The translations under genes and the position numbers were made by a program. Shown piece by piece: positions 26,608 through 33,960 of a stretch of DNA of 64,000 bases. Origin of the DNA: Clostridia bacterium. GTDB taxonomy: Bacteria > Bacillota > Clostridia > TANB77 > CAG-508. Location: NCBI GenBank assembly GCA_017517685.1, contig JAFWYK010000009.1:1-64000 (forward strand), written 5' to 3'. A model generated the notes under the pieces. That model worked only from the letters and a program-made list of their open reading frames with translations, was not told where the DNA came from and made no database searches. Within the stretch, counting starts at the first letter, position 1; each line of letters begins with the position of its first letter.

Positions 26608-27324
26608 ATGCTAGAGTTAAAAGATATATGTTTTGAAAGAGACGGCAAAAAAATACTTGATAATGTTAATTTAGTAATTGATGATAAAAAGTTTGTTGCG
26701 ATTACTGGACCAAATGGTGGTGGTAAATCTACTATAGCAAAAATCATAATGGGAATTGAAAAGCCAGATTCAGGAAAAATTATTTTTAATGGTGAAGATA
26801 TCACAAATAAAACTATATCTGAAAGAGCTAATATGGGAATAGGATTTGCTTTTCAACAACCTGTTAGATTTAAAGGTATTACAGTAGGAGATCTTTTAGA
26901 ATTATCAGTAGGAAGAAAAGTAAAATTAGCTGAAAATTGTGATATTTTATCATCAGTTGGCTTATGCCCAAAAGACTATGTAAAAAGAGAAATTAATTCA
27001 TCACTTTCAGGTGGAGAATTAAAAAGAATTGAAATTGCTACAGTAGTTGCAAGAGGTACAAACCTTTCAATTTTTGACGAACCAGAAGCTGGTATAGATT
27101 TATGGAGCTTTAATAATTTAATTGAAGTATTTGAAAATATGTCTAAAGAAATTCAAGGTTCAATTGTTATAATTTCACATCAAGAAAGAATTTTAAATAT
27201 AGCTGATGAAGTTGTATTGGTAGAAAAAGGAAAAGTGAAACAAATAGGTAAAAAAGATGAAATTTTACCTGAACTTCTTTCATCAACAAGTAGAGCTTGT
27301 TCAAGAGTAAAGGAGGTAAAATAA
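26608..27324 (+). CDS. sufC: Fe-S assembly ATPase
   Basis: 238 residues. Walker A GPNGGGKST at about 34, signature SLSGGELKRIEIA, Walker B LSIFDEPEAGIDLW. The DEPEAGID text is typical of the short SufC found with SufB alone. It powers conformational change of the SufB scaffold. Thirteen bases after the DtxR-type gene and one base before the sufB-like gene, so clearly one operon. No sufS, sufU or sufD follows. Confidence 0.88.
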   Translation: MLELKDICFERDGKKILDNVNLVIDDKKFVAITGPNGGGKSTIAKIIMGIEKPDSGKIIFNGEDITNKTISERANMGIGFAFQQPVRFKGITVGDLLELSVGRKVKLAENCDILSSVGLCPKDYVKREINSSLSGGELKRIEIATVVARGTNLSIFDEPEAGIDLWSFNNLIEVFENMSKEIQGSIVIISHQERILNIADEVVLVEKGKVKQIGKKDEILPELLSSTSRACSRVKEVK

Positions 27325-27325
27325 T

Positions 27326-28252
27326 ATGGAGAATTTAAATAACTTAGAAAAAGATTTATTAAAAAAGATAACTGATTCAGATGATTTTTCTGGTGGAGCA
27401 TATAATATTAGAGAAAACGGAAAAGGTGTAGCTAGAAAAACAACAGAAAATATAAATATCGTAACTAAAGAAGATAAACCAGGAATTGATATTATAGTTA
27501 AAGAAGGAACTAAAAAAGAATTTGTTCATATTCCAGTTATGATTACAGAATCTGGTGTTAATGATTTAGTATATAATGATTTCTATATTGGTAAAGATGC
27601 AGATATTACAATAATTGCAGGATGCGGAATTCATAATGATCATCATCAACTTGCAAGACATGATGGAATTCATACATTTTATTTAGAAGAAGGTGCTAAA
27701 GTAAAATATATTGAAAAACATTATGGTGAAGGAGAAGGAACAGGAGAAAAAATATTAAATCCAAAAACTGTAGTAAAACTTAAAAAAGGTGCAGTATTAG
27801 AAATGGATTCTGTTCAAATTAAAGGTGTTGATTCAACAATAAGAGAAACTGTTGGTGAGCTTGATGAGGATGCTAGTTTTATAGTATCAGAAAAGATTAT
27901 GACTCATGGAAAACAATATGCAAAAACAGTATTTAATGTAGCGTTAAATGGAGAAAATTCAAGTACACATGTTATTTCAAGAAGTGTAGCAAAAGATGAA
28001 TCAAAACAAGAATTTTATTCAAATATAGAAGGAAATACAAGTTGTTATGGACATGTTGAATGTGATGCAATTATAATGGACAAAGGTGTAGTAAAAGCTG
28101 TTCCAGAAATATTAGCTAACAGTATAGATGCAAGATTGGTTCATGAAGCTGCAATTGGAAAAATTGCTGGAGAACAATTAACTAAACTTATGACACTTGG
28201 ACTTTCAGAAAAAGAAGCTGAAGAAAAAATAGTAAATGGATTTTTAAAATAA
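27326..28252 (+). CDS. sufB: Short SufB/SufD-like scaffold protein
   Basis: 308 residues, shorter than classical SufB (about 460). It has the parallel beta-helix core (DFYIGKDADITIIAGCGIHN, then GAKVKYIEKHYGEGEG) and the C-terminal helical block HEAAIGKIAGEQL that contacts SufC. Alone with SufC it matches the minimal SufBC system (called SMS) proposed as ancestral in Clostridia and archaea. Cys in AGCGIHN is a candidate ligand. Operon ends at a terminator. Confidence 0.87.
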   Translation: MENLNNLEKDLLKKITDSDDFSGGAYNIRENGKGVARKTTENINIVTKEDKPGIDIIVKEGTKKEFVHIPVMITESGVNDLVYNDFYIGKDADITIIAGCGIHNDHHQLARHDGIHTFYLEEGAKVKYIEKHYGEGEGTGEKILNPKTVVKLKKGAVLEMDSVQIKGVDSTIRETVGELDEDASFIVSEKIMTHGKQYAKTVFNVALNGENSSTHVISRSVAKDESKQEFYSNIEGNTSCYGHVECDAIIMDKGVVKAVPEILANSIDARLVHEAAIGKIAGEQLTKLMTLGLSEKEAEEKIVNGFLK

Positions 28253-28264
28253 TAAAAAAGAATT

Positions 28265-28291
28265 AACGTCGCTATACGCGGCGTTTTTTGT
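28265..28291 (+). terminator. Terminator of the suf operon
   Basis: AACGTCGC (28265-28272) pairs with GCGGCGTT (28278-28285), then T-run. Confidence 0.85.
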
Positions 28292-28313
28292 TTGAAAATA
28301 AAAAAAGAAAAGG

Positions 28314-28350
28314 CCTTAAGCGCAATTTATTGCGATCTTAAGGTCTCTCC
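28314..28350 (-). terminator. Terminator of the SH3 protein gene
   Basis: On the minus strand AGACCTTAAG pairs with CTTAAGGCCT around an inner CGCAA/TTGCG stem, followed by TTTTCTTTTTTT. Confidence 0.75.
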
Positions 28351-28396
28351 CGAATAGTTTTGAGGTCGTTTAGTAATGAAGAGACGTGCATCGAGC

Positions 28397-29089
28397 TTAC
28401 TTGTTACAGCAGCACGAAATGCAATTACAGTTACAAGTGCAATTTTCGTTGAAGATGAAGTCTTCATTGCCGAGGAGTGCAACGTAGTCAGTAGATACAT
28501 AACCAATGGTTCCATCGGAAAGATCTTTGACACGAATGTATCCGTTTTCGACTTTGGTAGATACAACTTCAAGAAGTTCGCCATTGTACAGGTACTTAAG
28601 ACGATAACCTTTCCGGGAGGGCCTCTTTCTGAGATTAAGCTTCTTATCAGAAGTGACTACCAAGGTAGCACCTTTGTAGTAAGCATTTTCAGAAGAGTCA
28701 TATTCCGGTTCGGTATAGTCTTCATCAGGCTCGTAAGTAAACGGGGGAACAATCACAGGAGTGTTTGTCGTGCCGTACGATACGAAAGCCAAGTACTCGC
28801 CAAAGGCATAGCACTCAAGTCCGGTTTCATCAACGCGAACATGGTAGTAACCGTTGCGGTCGATTTCACTGAGAATTGTTACGGTCTTATCAGTAGCAAG
28901 CTGGCCAATGACTTCTCCCTGAGGCTCACGCCTGAGGTTGAGTTTGGTTGCATTGACGACGCGTGCAGTGCAGTAGAGAGGAAGACTCTCAGATGCAGAT
29001 GCTACGACAGTACTTGCCATGACGGTAATGATCAGAATGATACAAATTACCAGGGTAAAAGTCCTACGAGAAATCCGTTCCGCCTTCAT
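28397..29089 (-). CDS. Secreted double-SH3 protein with cysteine-rich tail
   Basis: 230 residues. A signal peptide or anchor at about 10-32 (FTLVICIILIITVMASTVVA), two bacterial SH3 domains (about 40-105, with KLNLRREP, and 140-205, with KLNLRKRPSRKG) and a linker rich in acidic residues. The last 17 residues, ENCTCNCNCISCCCNK, hold eight cysteines. SH3b domains bind cell-wall peptides. The coding sequence is GC-rich relative to neighbours; the gene has its own promoter and terminator. The tail might bind metal or form disulfides. Confidence 0.85.
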   Translation of the reverse strand: MKAERISRRTFTLVICIILIITVMASTVVASASESLPLYCTARVVNATKLNLRREPQGEVIGQLATDKTVTILSEIDRNGYYHVRVDETGLECYAFGEYLAFVSYGTTNTPVIVPPFTYEPDEDYTEPEYDSSENAYYKGATLVVTSDKKLNLRKRPSRKGYRLKYLYNGELLEVVSTKVENGYIRVKDLSDGTIGYVSTDYVALLGNEDFIFNENCTCNCNCISCCCNK

Positions 29090-29140
29090 GTTTCATACCT
29101 CCTAAAATATAGTTTGCAATGAAATGCAAGAACTACTTTA

Positions 29141-29169
29141 ATAATACCACAAAATGGCTAAAAAGTAAA
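29141..29169 (-). promoter_or_regulatory. Promoter of the SH3 protein gene
   Basis: Minus strand TTTACT, 17 bases, TATTAT. Divergent to the riboswitch promoter at 29198. Confidence 0.65.
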
Positions 29170-29197
29170 GTTTTATGTATACTTTGTACAGAATTGG

Positions 29198-29226
29198 TTG
29201 ACATAATTAAGTAGATATGCTATAAT
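29198..29226 (+). promoter_or_regulatory. Promoter of riboswitch-led operon 1
   Basis: TTGACA, 17 bases, TATAAT; consensus sigma-A promoter. Transcription would start just before the aptamer. Confidence 0.85.
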
Positions 29227-29229
29227 GAG

Positions 29230-29323
29230 CTTGTAGGGGAGTAATAACCATAGAGATATGGAATAGCATCAACAATTTGCGGAAACAAAACCTGGTGCTA
29301 TTTTAAAATATGAGACTTACTAG
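29230..29323 (+). promoter_or_regulatory. yybP-ykoY-type (Mn2+) riboswitch, copy 1
   Basis: CTTGTAGG pairs with CTTACTAG as the closing helix. GGGGAGTA follows, then hairpin CCATA/TATGG, then outer stem AATAGC/GCTATT enclosing the internal loop ATCAACA and ACCTGG, and a UUUG/CAAA tip. The pieces GGGGAGTA, (C/A)TCAA, ACC-GG and AGAC appear in the same order as in yybP-ykoY aptamers, which sense manganese. The stem pairs change compensatorily among the three copies here. Confidence 0.72.
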
Positions 29324-29352
29324 CAGGTTTGCTAATAAGATCTCAATTTTTT
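29312..29352 (+). terminator. Terminator 1 of the copy-1 leader
   Basis: GAGACTTACTAGCA pairs with TGCTAATAAGATCTC, then a T-run. Its 5' arm includes the 3' strand of the riboswitch closing helix, so the two folds exclude each other. Confidence 0.75.
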
Positions 29353-29377
29353 GTTTAAGTAAAGAATTCTTTCGTAG

Positions 29378-29409
29378 ACATATTTAGCAACGTGCTAAAT
29401 ATGTTTTTT
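29378..29409 (+). terminator. Terminator 2 of the copy-1 leader
   Basis: ACATATTTAGCA pairs with TGCTAAATATGT, then T-run; the ribosome site follows at once. Confidence 0.75.
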
Positions 29410-29436
29410 GTTTATAAAAAGAAGGAGGAATTTAAT

Positions 29437-29922
29437 ATGGAACAAAAAATTAATCAAACTGCGTTGGTAGGCCTTGCAAATAATAGCTTTGTAGCAAATT
29501 TACAAAGAACTAAAAAACAAGAGGTGCTTGATTTAATTGAAGGAATTAAATATGAGCATAGAGTTGGTACTTCAGCTATGATGGGACCATATTCTGATAG
29601 AGAAGCTAAACATGAATATGAAAAATTATTATCAGCTCTTGATGGAGTTCCAGGACTTAGTCAAGAAGAAAAAGCAGAACTTACTGCTTTGATAAATGCT
29701 GCAATCGAAAACATTCCTAATGTTGAGAAAGAAAAAGAAGAAGAATATTTAGAAGCTGAAAGACAACATAAAGAAGCGTTTGAAAGAGCTAAAGCAAGAT
29801 TTAAAGCTTTAAGCCCAGTTAAACAACTTAAATTAAAATTAGCTGGAAAAGATCCAGATAGCATTGATGTTTTCTGGAAAACTGTAAAGCAAATAGATGA
29901 ATTATATATAGAAAGTAGATAG
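29437..29922 (+). CDS. Unknown helical protein, riboswitch operon 1
   Basis: 161 residues, almost entirely helical, with a coiled-coil segment around 100-130 (EKEKEEEYLEAERQHKEAF). No signal peptide or membrane helix. GAAGGAGG precedes the start. First of three co-transcribed genes behind a manganese-type riboswitch leader. No family recognised. If the leader senses manganese, the protein may serve metal handling or storage, but it has no obvious cluster of metal ligands. Confidence 0.8.
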   Translation: MEQKINQTALVGLANNSFVANLQRTKKQEVLDLIEGIKYEHRVGTSAMMGPYSDREAKHEYEKLLSALDGVPGLSQEEKAELTALINAAIENIPNVEKEKEEEYLEAERQHKEAFERAKARFKALSPVKQLKLKLAGKDPDSIDVFWKTVKQIDELYIESR

Positions 29923-29932
29923 GTGAATTAAA

Positions 29933-30196
29933 ATGGAGGTTTATAGAAATCTTATTAATACATTCTCTAAACTTGATACTAAAACTAAAAGAGAAGAGAT
30001 TAAAGGTGAACTTCAAGAAACTTTAATGGTATTTGAAAAGTTATGTAGAAAGAAGAATGTTAAAAATGATATTTTACTTCATGAGCAAATGAGAAACTTA
30101 GAAAAAGAAAACATATCAGAAGATGAATGTTTAAATGCAATCTATAGTTACTTAATAGCAATTGAAGAAAGAATTGGTGATTATTTTACTAAATAG
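29933..30196 (+). CDS. Small helical protein, riboswitch operon 1
   Basis: 87 residues, helical, highly charged, ending KERIGDYFTK. Eleven bases separate it from the gene before; AGGTG precedes its ATG. Its end overlaps the untranslated start of the third gene. No family recognised. Possibly a subunit that pairs with its neighbour. Confidence 0.7.
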   Translation: MEVYRNLINTFSKLDTKTKREEIKGELQETLMVFEKLCRKKNVKNDILLHEQMRNLEKENISEDECLNAIYSYLIAIEERIGDYFTK

Positions 30197-30221
30197 AAAA
30201 AATGATTGTGAGGTAATTGTT

Positions 30222-30971
30222 ATGAAAGAAAATACTATTACATTACAACAAAGATTAGAAAAACAAATTGATGAATCAAGATTGAGCGAACAAGATAAAG
30301 AATATATGAAAAGAATAGTAGATGGAATTATTAAAGCTCCAAAAGGAAGACTTTATTTAATTAATAATCCAGATTTTCAAAGATACATGACTTTGAGAAA
30401 AGATGTATCTGATCTAAATAGCTCTTTAGACTATTGTTTAGTAAATGTTATGAAAAATCCTGACACAGGTTTTACTGAAGGGAGATCATATACATTTCCA
30501 GGTTTAAAAGGCTTTCTTAGACTTGCTCGTGAAAACGAGAGTGTGCTTGCTAGCGAGCTTGTTAATAGCCAAAATCATCAAAAAGTTAAATCGGGAGTTT
30601 CTAGTAGTGAAATTATGGCTCCTAAAGAAACAGAGGAACAAAGATGCAAAAGATTAACAAAAGAATCTATTGCAAGATTAGAAACTGTTCCAGATTATAA
30701 AAAACAAAGAGTTTATGATGCTTTAGATATGATTGATAAAATTGGAAAAATAAAAGCGGTAGATGAGCAAGATTATTCTGAGCATATTGCTATGAGAAGA
30801 GATGGAGGTATCCTGGGGTATTGTTTAGTGCAAAGAATGATAGATTATAGTGGTGCTACAGTCGGTAGAAGATATGTTCCGCTAGGAGCTAAAACTTTAG
30901 TTACTTATGTTGAAGAACATAGAGAAATAATAGATAAAGAAGTGAAAAAAGCTCAAGAACTTGATAGATAG
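30222..30971 (+). CDS. Unknown protein with an internal duplication, riboswitch operon 1
   Basis: 249 residues. Two roughly 90-residue halves resemble each other: LDYCLVNVMKNPDTGFTEG then YTFPGLKGFLRLARE in the first, LGYCLVQRMIDYSGATVG then YVPLGAKTLVTYVEE in the second. Each half is a helical stretch followed by a conserved Y-C-L-V and Y-x-P core. GTGAGGT precedes the ATG at 30222. Last gene of the operon; a good terminator follows. No family recognised. Confidence 0.75.
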   Translation: MKENTITLQQRLEKQIDESRLSEQDKEYMKRIVDGIIKAPKGRLYLINNPDFQRYMTLRKDVSDLNSSLDYCLVNVMKNPDTGFTEGRSYTFPGLKGFLRLARENESVLASELVNSQNHQKVKSGVSSSEIMAPKETEEQRCKRLTKESIARLETVPDYKKQRVYDALDMIDKIGKIKAVDEQDYSEHIAMRRDGGILGYCLVQRMIDYSGATVGRRYVPLGAKTLVTYVEEHREIIDKEVKKAQELDR

Positions 30972-31016
30972 AATTAAATAAGATTTTTATAAACTTATAA
31001 TATGAAACTTAAATTT

Positions 31017-31046
31017 GCACAAGAAATATACTTGTGCGTTTTTTAT
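31017..31046 (+). terminator. Terminator of riboswitch operon 1
   Basis: GCACAAG pairs with CTTGTGC, followed by GTTTTTT. Confidence 0.85.
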
Positions 31047-31068
31047 TGCCTAAAAATCAAAAATGGTG

Positions 31069-31097
31069 TTGCCTTTACATTTTATTCATGCTATAAT
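31069..31097 (+). promoter_or_regulatory. Promoter of glgP
   Basis: TTGCCT, 17 bases, TATAAT with TGC just before the -10 box. Confidence 0.75.
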
Positions 31098-31103
31098 ACG
31101 CTC

Positions 31104-31262
31104 TGGAATAACATTGTTATTTCAGGTAACACTGCAAGTTTTACTAAGATTTTAGTATTTCTTGTTGACCCCTTATGTCTCTCTCAAAAAGGAGGTATTT
31201 TTTGTTTAAGAGAGATGATCGTAACTATAGACTGTTGGACAATTTGAAAGGAGTGTTTTAGT
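31104..31262 (+). promoter_or_regulatory. Long structured leader of glgP
   Basis: About 160 untranslated bases with several possible stems: GGAATAAC/GTTATTTC, TACTAA/TTAGTA, an imperfect ACCCC/GGAGGT stem followed by ATTTTTTG, and CTCTCTC with GAGAGA across it. The T-run after the third stem looks like an attenuator. I do not recognise a known riboswitch class. Confidence 0.4.
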
Positions 31263-33638
31263 ATGCCTTATACTATCAACCTCGATGCCCTGAAGTCTCA
31301 GTATAGAGAAGCTGCCCGGAACCTGTATGGTAAGGAATTAAATCAGCTGTCTCCTCATGAGATCAATGGCATCATCGCTAACGTGGTGAAGACGAAAGTA
31401 ATCTCTAAGAGCTGGGAGTGCGCTCAGAACTTGTACTCTCAGCAGAGAATTGCAATCTACTTCTCCATCGAATTCCTCATCGGTCGACTCGGCGTTGATG
31501 CGCTGGTTAATACTGACCTGATTGAGGAAACCAGAAAGATTTTTGAAGAAGAAGGAATCGACCTTAACTGTCTTGAAGAAGTTGGCGATCCTGCTCTCGG
31601 TAACGGCGGCCTTGGTCGTCTCGCTGCCTGCTTCATTGAATCCGCTGCTACTTTGGGTCTGCCGCTGTATGGCGTCGGTCTCTATTACAAGTACGGCCTT
31701 TTCAAGCAGGCGTTCGACGAAAATGGCTGGCAGATTTCTCAGCCGGATGATTGGGCAGCCAATGGAGTTGATCCTTGGTTTGAAGCTCATGAAGACGAAT
31801 ATGAAATCGTCGAGTTCCAGGATACCCGCGTTAAGGCAGTGCCTTACGTAATGCCTGTCATTGGTTACAAGACCAATGCATTCCCGCTCACGCTGTGGAA
31901 GGCAGAACCTATCGAAGGTCAGACCAACCACTCTGCTGCAGCAATCTCTGATTGGCTGTATCCGAGTGATGGCAACGATGAAGGTAAAATCCTTAGAATC
32001 CGTCAGGAGTATTTCTTTGTCAGCGCAATGCTGCAGAGACTCTTCAGGATTCACAAAGCAAAACATGGTACGCTCGATAACATCGAAGAGTACTATTTCT
32101 TCCAGATGAACGACACCCATCCGGTGTTCGGCTGTCTGGAGTTCATTAGACTCTTGAAGAATGAGGGCTATACGTTTGATAAGGCGTTTGAGAAGGCTAA
32201 GAAGTGCTTCGCTTACACCAATCATACTATTATGCCCGAAGCACTGGAAAAGTGGAACATTCTGCTTTTCAAGAACCTGCTGCCTAACGTGTTTAAGGTA
32301 GTTGAAGAAATCAATCAGAAACTCATTGAAGAACTCAAGAGAGAAGATGCTTTCTGCAACACCAAGCTCGAAGGTGGCCGCTATGTGAAAGAACCTGCAT
32401 GGGACAGAATCAATCCGTATGAGATGTTCCAGAACGGCTATGTTCACATGAGCCGCATCGCCTGCTACGTTGGTAGCAAGATCAATGGCGTTGCCGCAGT
32501 GCACACCGAGATCATTAAGAAGGACCTGCTCAACATCTGGTATACCCGTTATCCTTGGAAGTTTAACAACAAGACTAATGGCGTTACTCCGAGACGTTGG
32601 CTCAGACTGGCAAACCCGGATCTGGCAGAGTTCCTGGACAAGTATCTTGGTCCCGAGTGGACTACCAATATGACTATGCTCGAACAGCTTGAGGATTACA
32701 AGAACGACTCTGTCGTTCTGGCGGAATTTGCCGGTGTTAAGTACGAAGCTAAGAAGCGTCTTGCTGCGTACATCGAAAAGCACGAAGGTATTTACGTCGA
32801 TCCGGACAGCATTTTCGACTGCCAGGTGAAGAGAATTCACGAGTATAAGCGTCAGCTTATGAATGCTCTGAGAATTCTTTACATCTATGATCAGCTGAAG
32901 AAGGGCAAACTGCTCAACTTCTACAAGACCACCTTCATCATTGGCGGCAAGGCCGCTGCATCTTACAAGAAGGCAATTCAGACCATTGCTCTTATTAAGG
33001 ACATCCAGGAACTTGTTAACAACGACCCTGATGTTAATGATAAGATGAAGGTCGTGTTCCTGACGAACTTCAATGTCAGCTATGCCGAAAAGGTATACGC
33101 CGGCGCCAACTTCTCTGAACAGATTAGTACTGCAGGTACCGAAGCTTCTGGTACTGGTAATATGAAGTTCATGATGAATGGCTCTCCGACTATTGGTACC
33201 CTTGATGGCGCTAACATCGAAATCGTCGAGGAAGCCGGTTCCAAGAACAACTATATCTTTGGCGCAAACGTTGAAGAACTTAAGCGCATTAAGCCTATCT
33301 ACAATCACCATACCATCCTTGAAGCCAATAAGGAAATGGTAGCTCTGCTTGATTACCTTAAGGGTGAGAAGGGCCTGAGATCTACCTACTGGGACCTTGT
33401 CAATACTCTTCTGTATGACGATCGGTACTATGTTATGTACGATCTTGAGTCCTATATCAACACTAGCCTGAAGGCTATCGCTGAGTATGGTTTCGAACAG
33501 CAGACTGGTGAACTTGTTCACTACACGAGAAAGGCGTTTAAGAACACTGCACATAGCGGTAAGTTCTCGTCTGATCGTACGATCCTCGAATATGCCGAAG
33601 ACATTTGGCAGATCGAGCCCGTAAATTTTGAAGCTTAA
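31263..33638 (+). CDS. glgP: Glycogen/maltodextrin phosphorylase
   Basis: 791 residues, near the usual 800-840. GNGGLGRLAACF near the start, KRIHEYKRQLMN with the phosphate-binding residues, and EASGTGNMKFMMNG with the pyridoxal-phosphate lysine. It releases glucose-1-phosphate from alpha-1,4-glucan. The coding sequence is markedly richer in CTG, AAG, TTC and GCC codons than its surroundings, and the gene is alone with its own leader and terminator. malQ, needed to process the limit chains, lies 1.2 kb downstream but is AT-rich. Confidence 0.95.
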   Translation: MPYTINLDALKSQYREAARNLYGKELNQLSPHEINGIIANVVKTKVISKSWECAQNLYSQQRIAIYFSIEFLIGRLGVDALVNTDLIEETRKIFEEEGIDLNCLEEVGDPALGNGGLGRLAACFIESAATLGLPLYGVGLYYKYGLFKQAFDENGWQISQPDDWAANGVDPWFEAHEDEYEIVEFQDTRVKAVPYVMPVIGYKTNAFPLTLWKAEPIEGQTNHSAAAISDWLYPSDGNDEGKILRIRQEYFFVSAMLQRLFRIHKAKHGTLDNIEEYYFFQMNDTHPVFGCLEFIRLLKNEGYTFDKAFEKAKKCFAYTNHTIMPEALEKWNILLFKNLLPNVFKVVEEINQKLIEELKREDAFCNTKLEGGRYVKEPAWDRINPYEMFQNGYVHMSRIACYVGSKINGVAAVHTEIIKKDLLNIWYTRYPWKFNNKTNGVTPRRWLRLANPDLAEFLDKYLGPEWTTNMTMLEQLEDYKNDSVVLAEFAGVKYEAKKRLAAYIEKHEGIYVDPDSIFDCQVKRIHEYKRQLMNALRILYIYDQLKKGKLLNFYKTTFIIGGKAAASYKKAIQTIALIKDIQELVNNDPDVNDKMKVVFLTNFNVSYAEKVYAGANFSEQISTAGTEASGTGNMKFMMNGSPTIGTLDGANIEIVEEAGSKNNYIFGANVEELKRIKPIYNHHTILEANKEMVALLDYLKGEKGLRSTYWDLVNTLLYDDRYYVMYDLESYINTSLKAIAEYGFEQQTGELVHYTRKAFKNTAHSGKFSSDRTILEYAEDIWQIEPVNFEA

Positions 33639-33649
33639 GACATAAGACA

Positions 33650-33686
33650 ATCCCGGGGACCACATGGTCTCCGGGATATCATTTTA
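33650..33686 (+). terminator. GC-rich terminator of glgP
   Basis: ATCCCGGGGACC (33650-33661) pairs with GGTCTCCGGGAT (33666-33677), then ATTTT. Confidence 0.85.
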
Positions 33687-33718
33687 ATATAAGGAAAAGT
33701 AATGTACTTTTCTACAAG

Positions 33719-33747
33719 TTGACATAATATCACAAACATGTTATAAT
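33719..33747 (+). promoter_or_regulatory. Promoter of riboswitch-led gene 2
   Basis: TTGACA, 17 bases, TATAAT. Confidence 0.85.
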
Positions 33748-33750
33748 TAA

Positions 33751-33844
33751 CTTGTAGGGGAGTAATAACCATATAAAATATGGAATAGCATCAACAATTC
33801 TGGAAACAAAACCTGGTGCTATTTTAAAATATGAGACTTACTTT
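33751..33844 (+). promoter_or_regulatory. yybP-ykoY-type (Mn2+) riboswitch, copy 2
   Basis: Same core as copy 1: GTAGG/CTTAC closing pair, GGGGAGTA, hairpin CCATAT/ATATGG (one extra pair compared with copy 1), AATAGC/GCTATT, loop ATCAACA and ACCTGG, tip with GGAAAC. The differences fall mostly in loops or keep base pairing. Confidence 0.72.
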
Positions 33845-33875
33845 GGTACAAAAGTACTAAAATAAGTCTTAATTT
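33834..33875 (+). terminator. Terminator 1 of the copy-2 leader
   Basis: AGACTTA...GTAC pairs with GTAC...TAAGTCT, then AATTTGTTT; the T-tract is weaker than in the other copies. Confidence 0.55.
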
Positions 33876-33904
33876 GTTTATAACTAAATAACCAAGCTAA
33901 CTAG

Positions 33905-33938
33905 ACATATTTAGTACTAAAGTACTAAATATGTTTTT
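33905..33938 (+). terminator. Terminator 2 of the copy-2 leader
   Basis: ACATATTTAGTAC pairs with GTACTAAATATGT, then T-run. Confidence 0.75.
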
Positions 33939-33960
33939 GTTTTATAAGGAGGTAATTGTT

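Noticed and set aside
28376..29122. A plus-strand frame opposite the SH3 protein
   Set aside because: No initiation signals; the minus-strand SH3 domains and signal peptide are convincing.
31002..31247. An 81-codon frame between operon 1 and glgP
   Set aside because: It runs across a terminator and the glgP promoter and leader, with no suitable start signal.
31338..33665. A 775-codon open frame on the minus strand opposite glgP
   Set aside because: It lies entirely opposite a confidently identified enzyme and has no ribosome site or family match; a by-product of the GC-rich codons.
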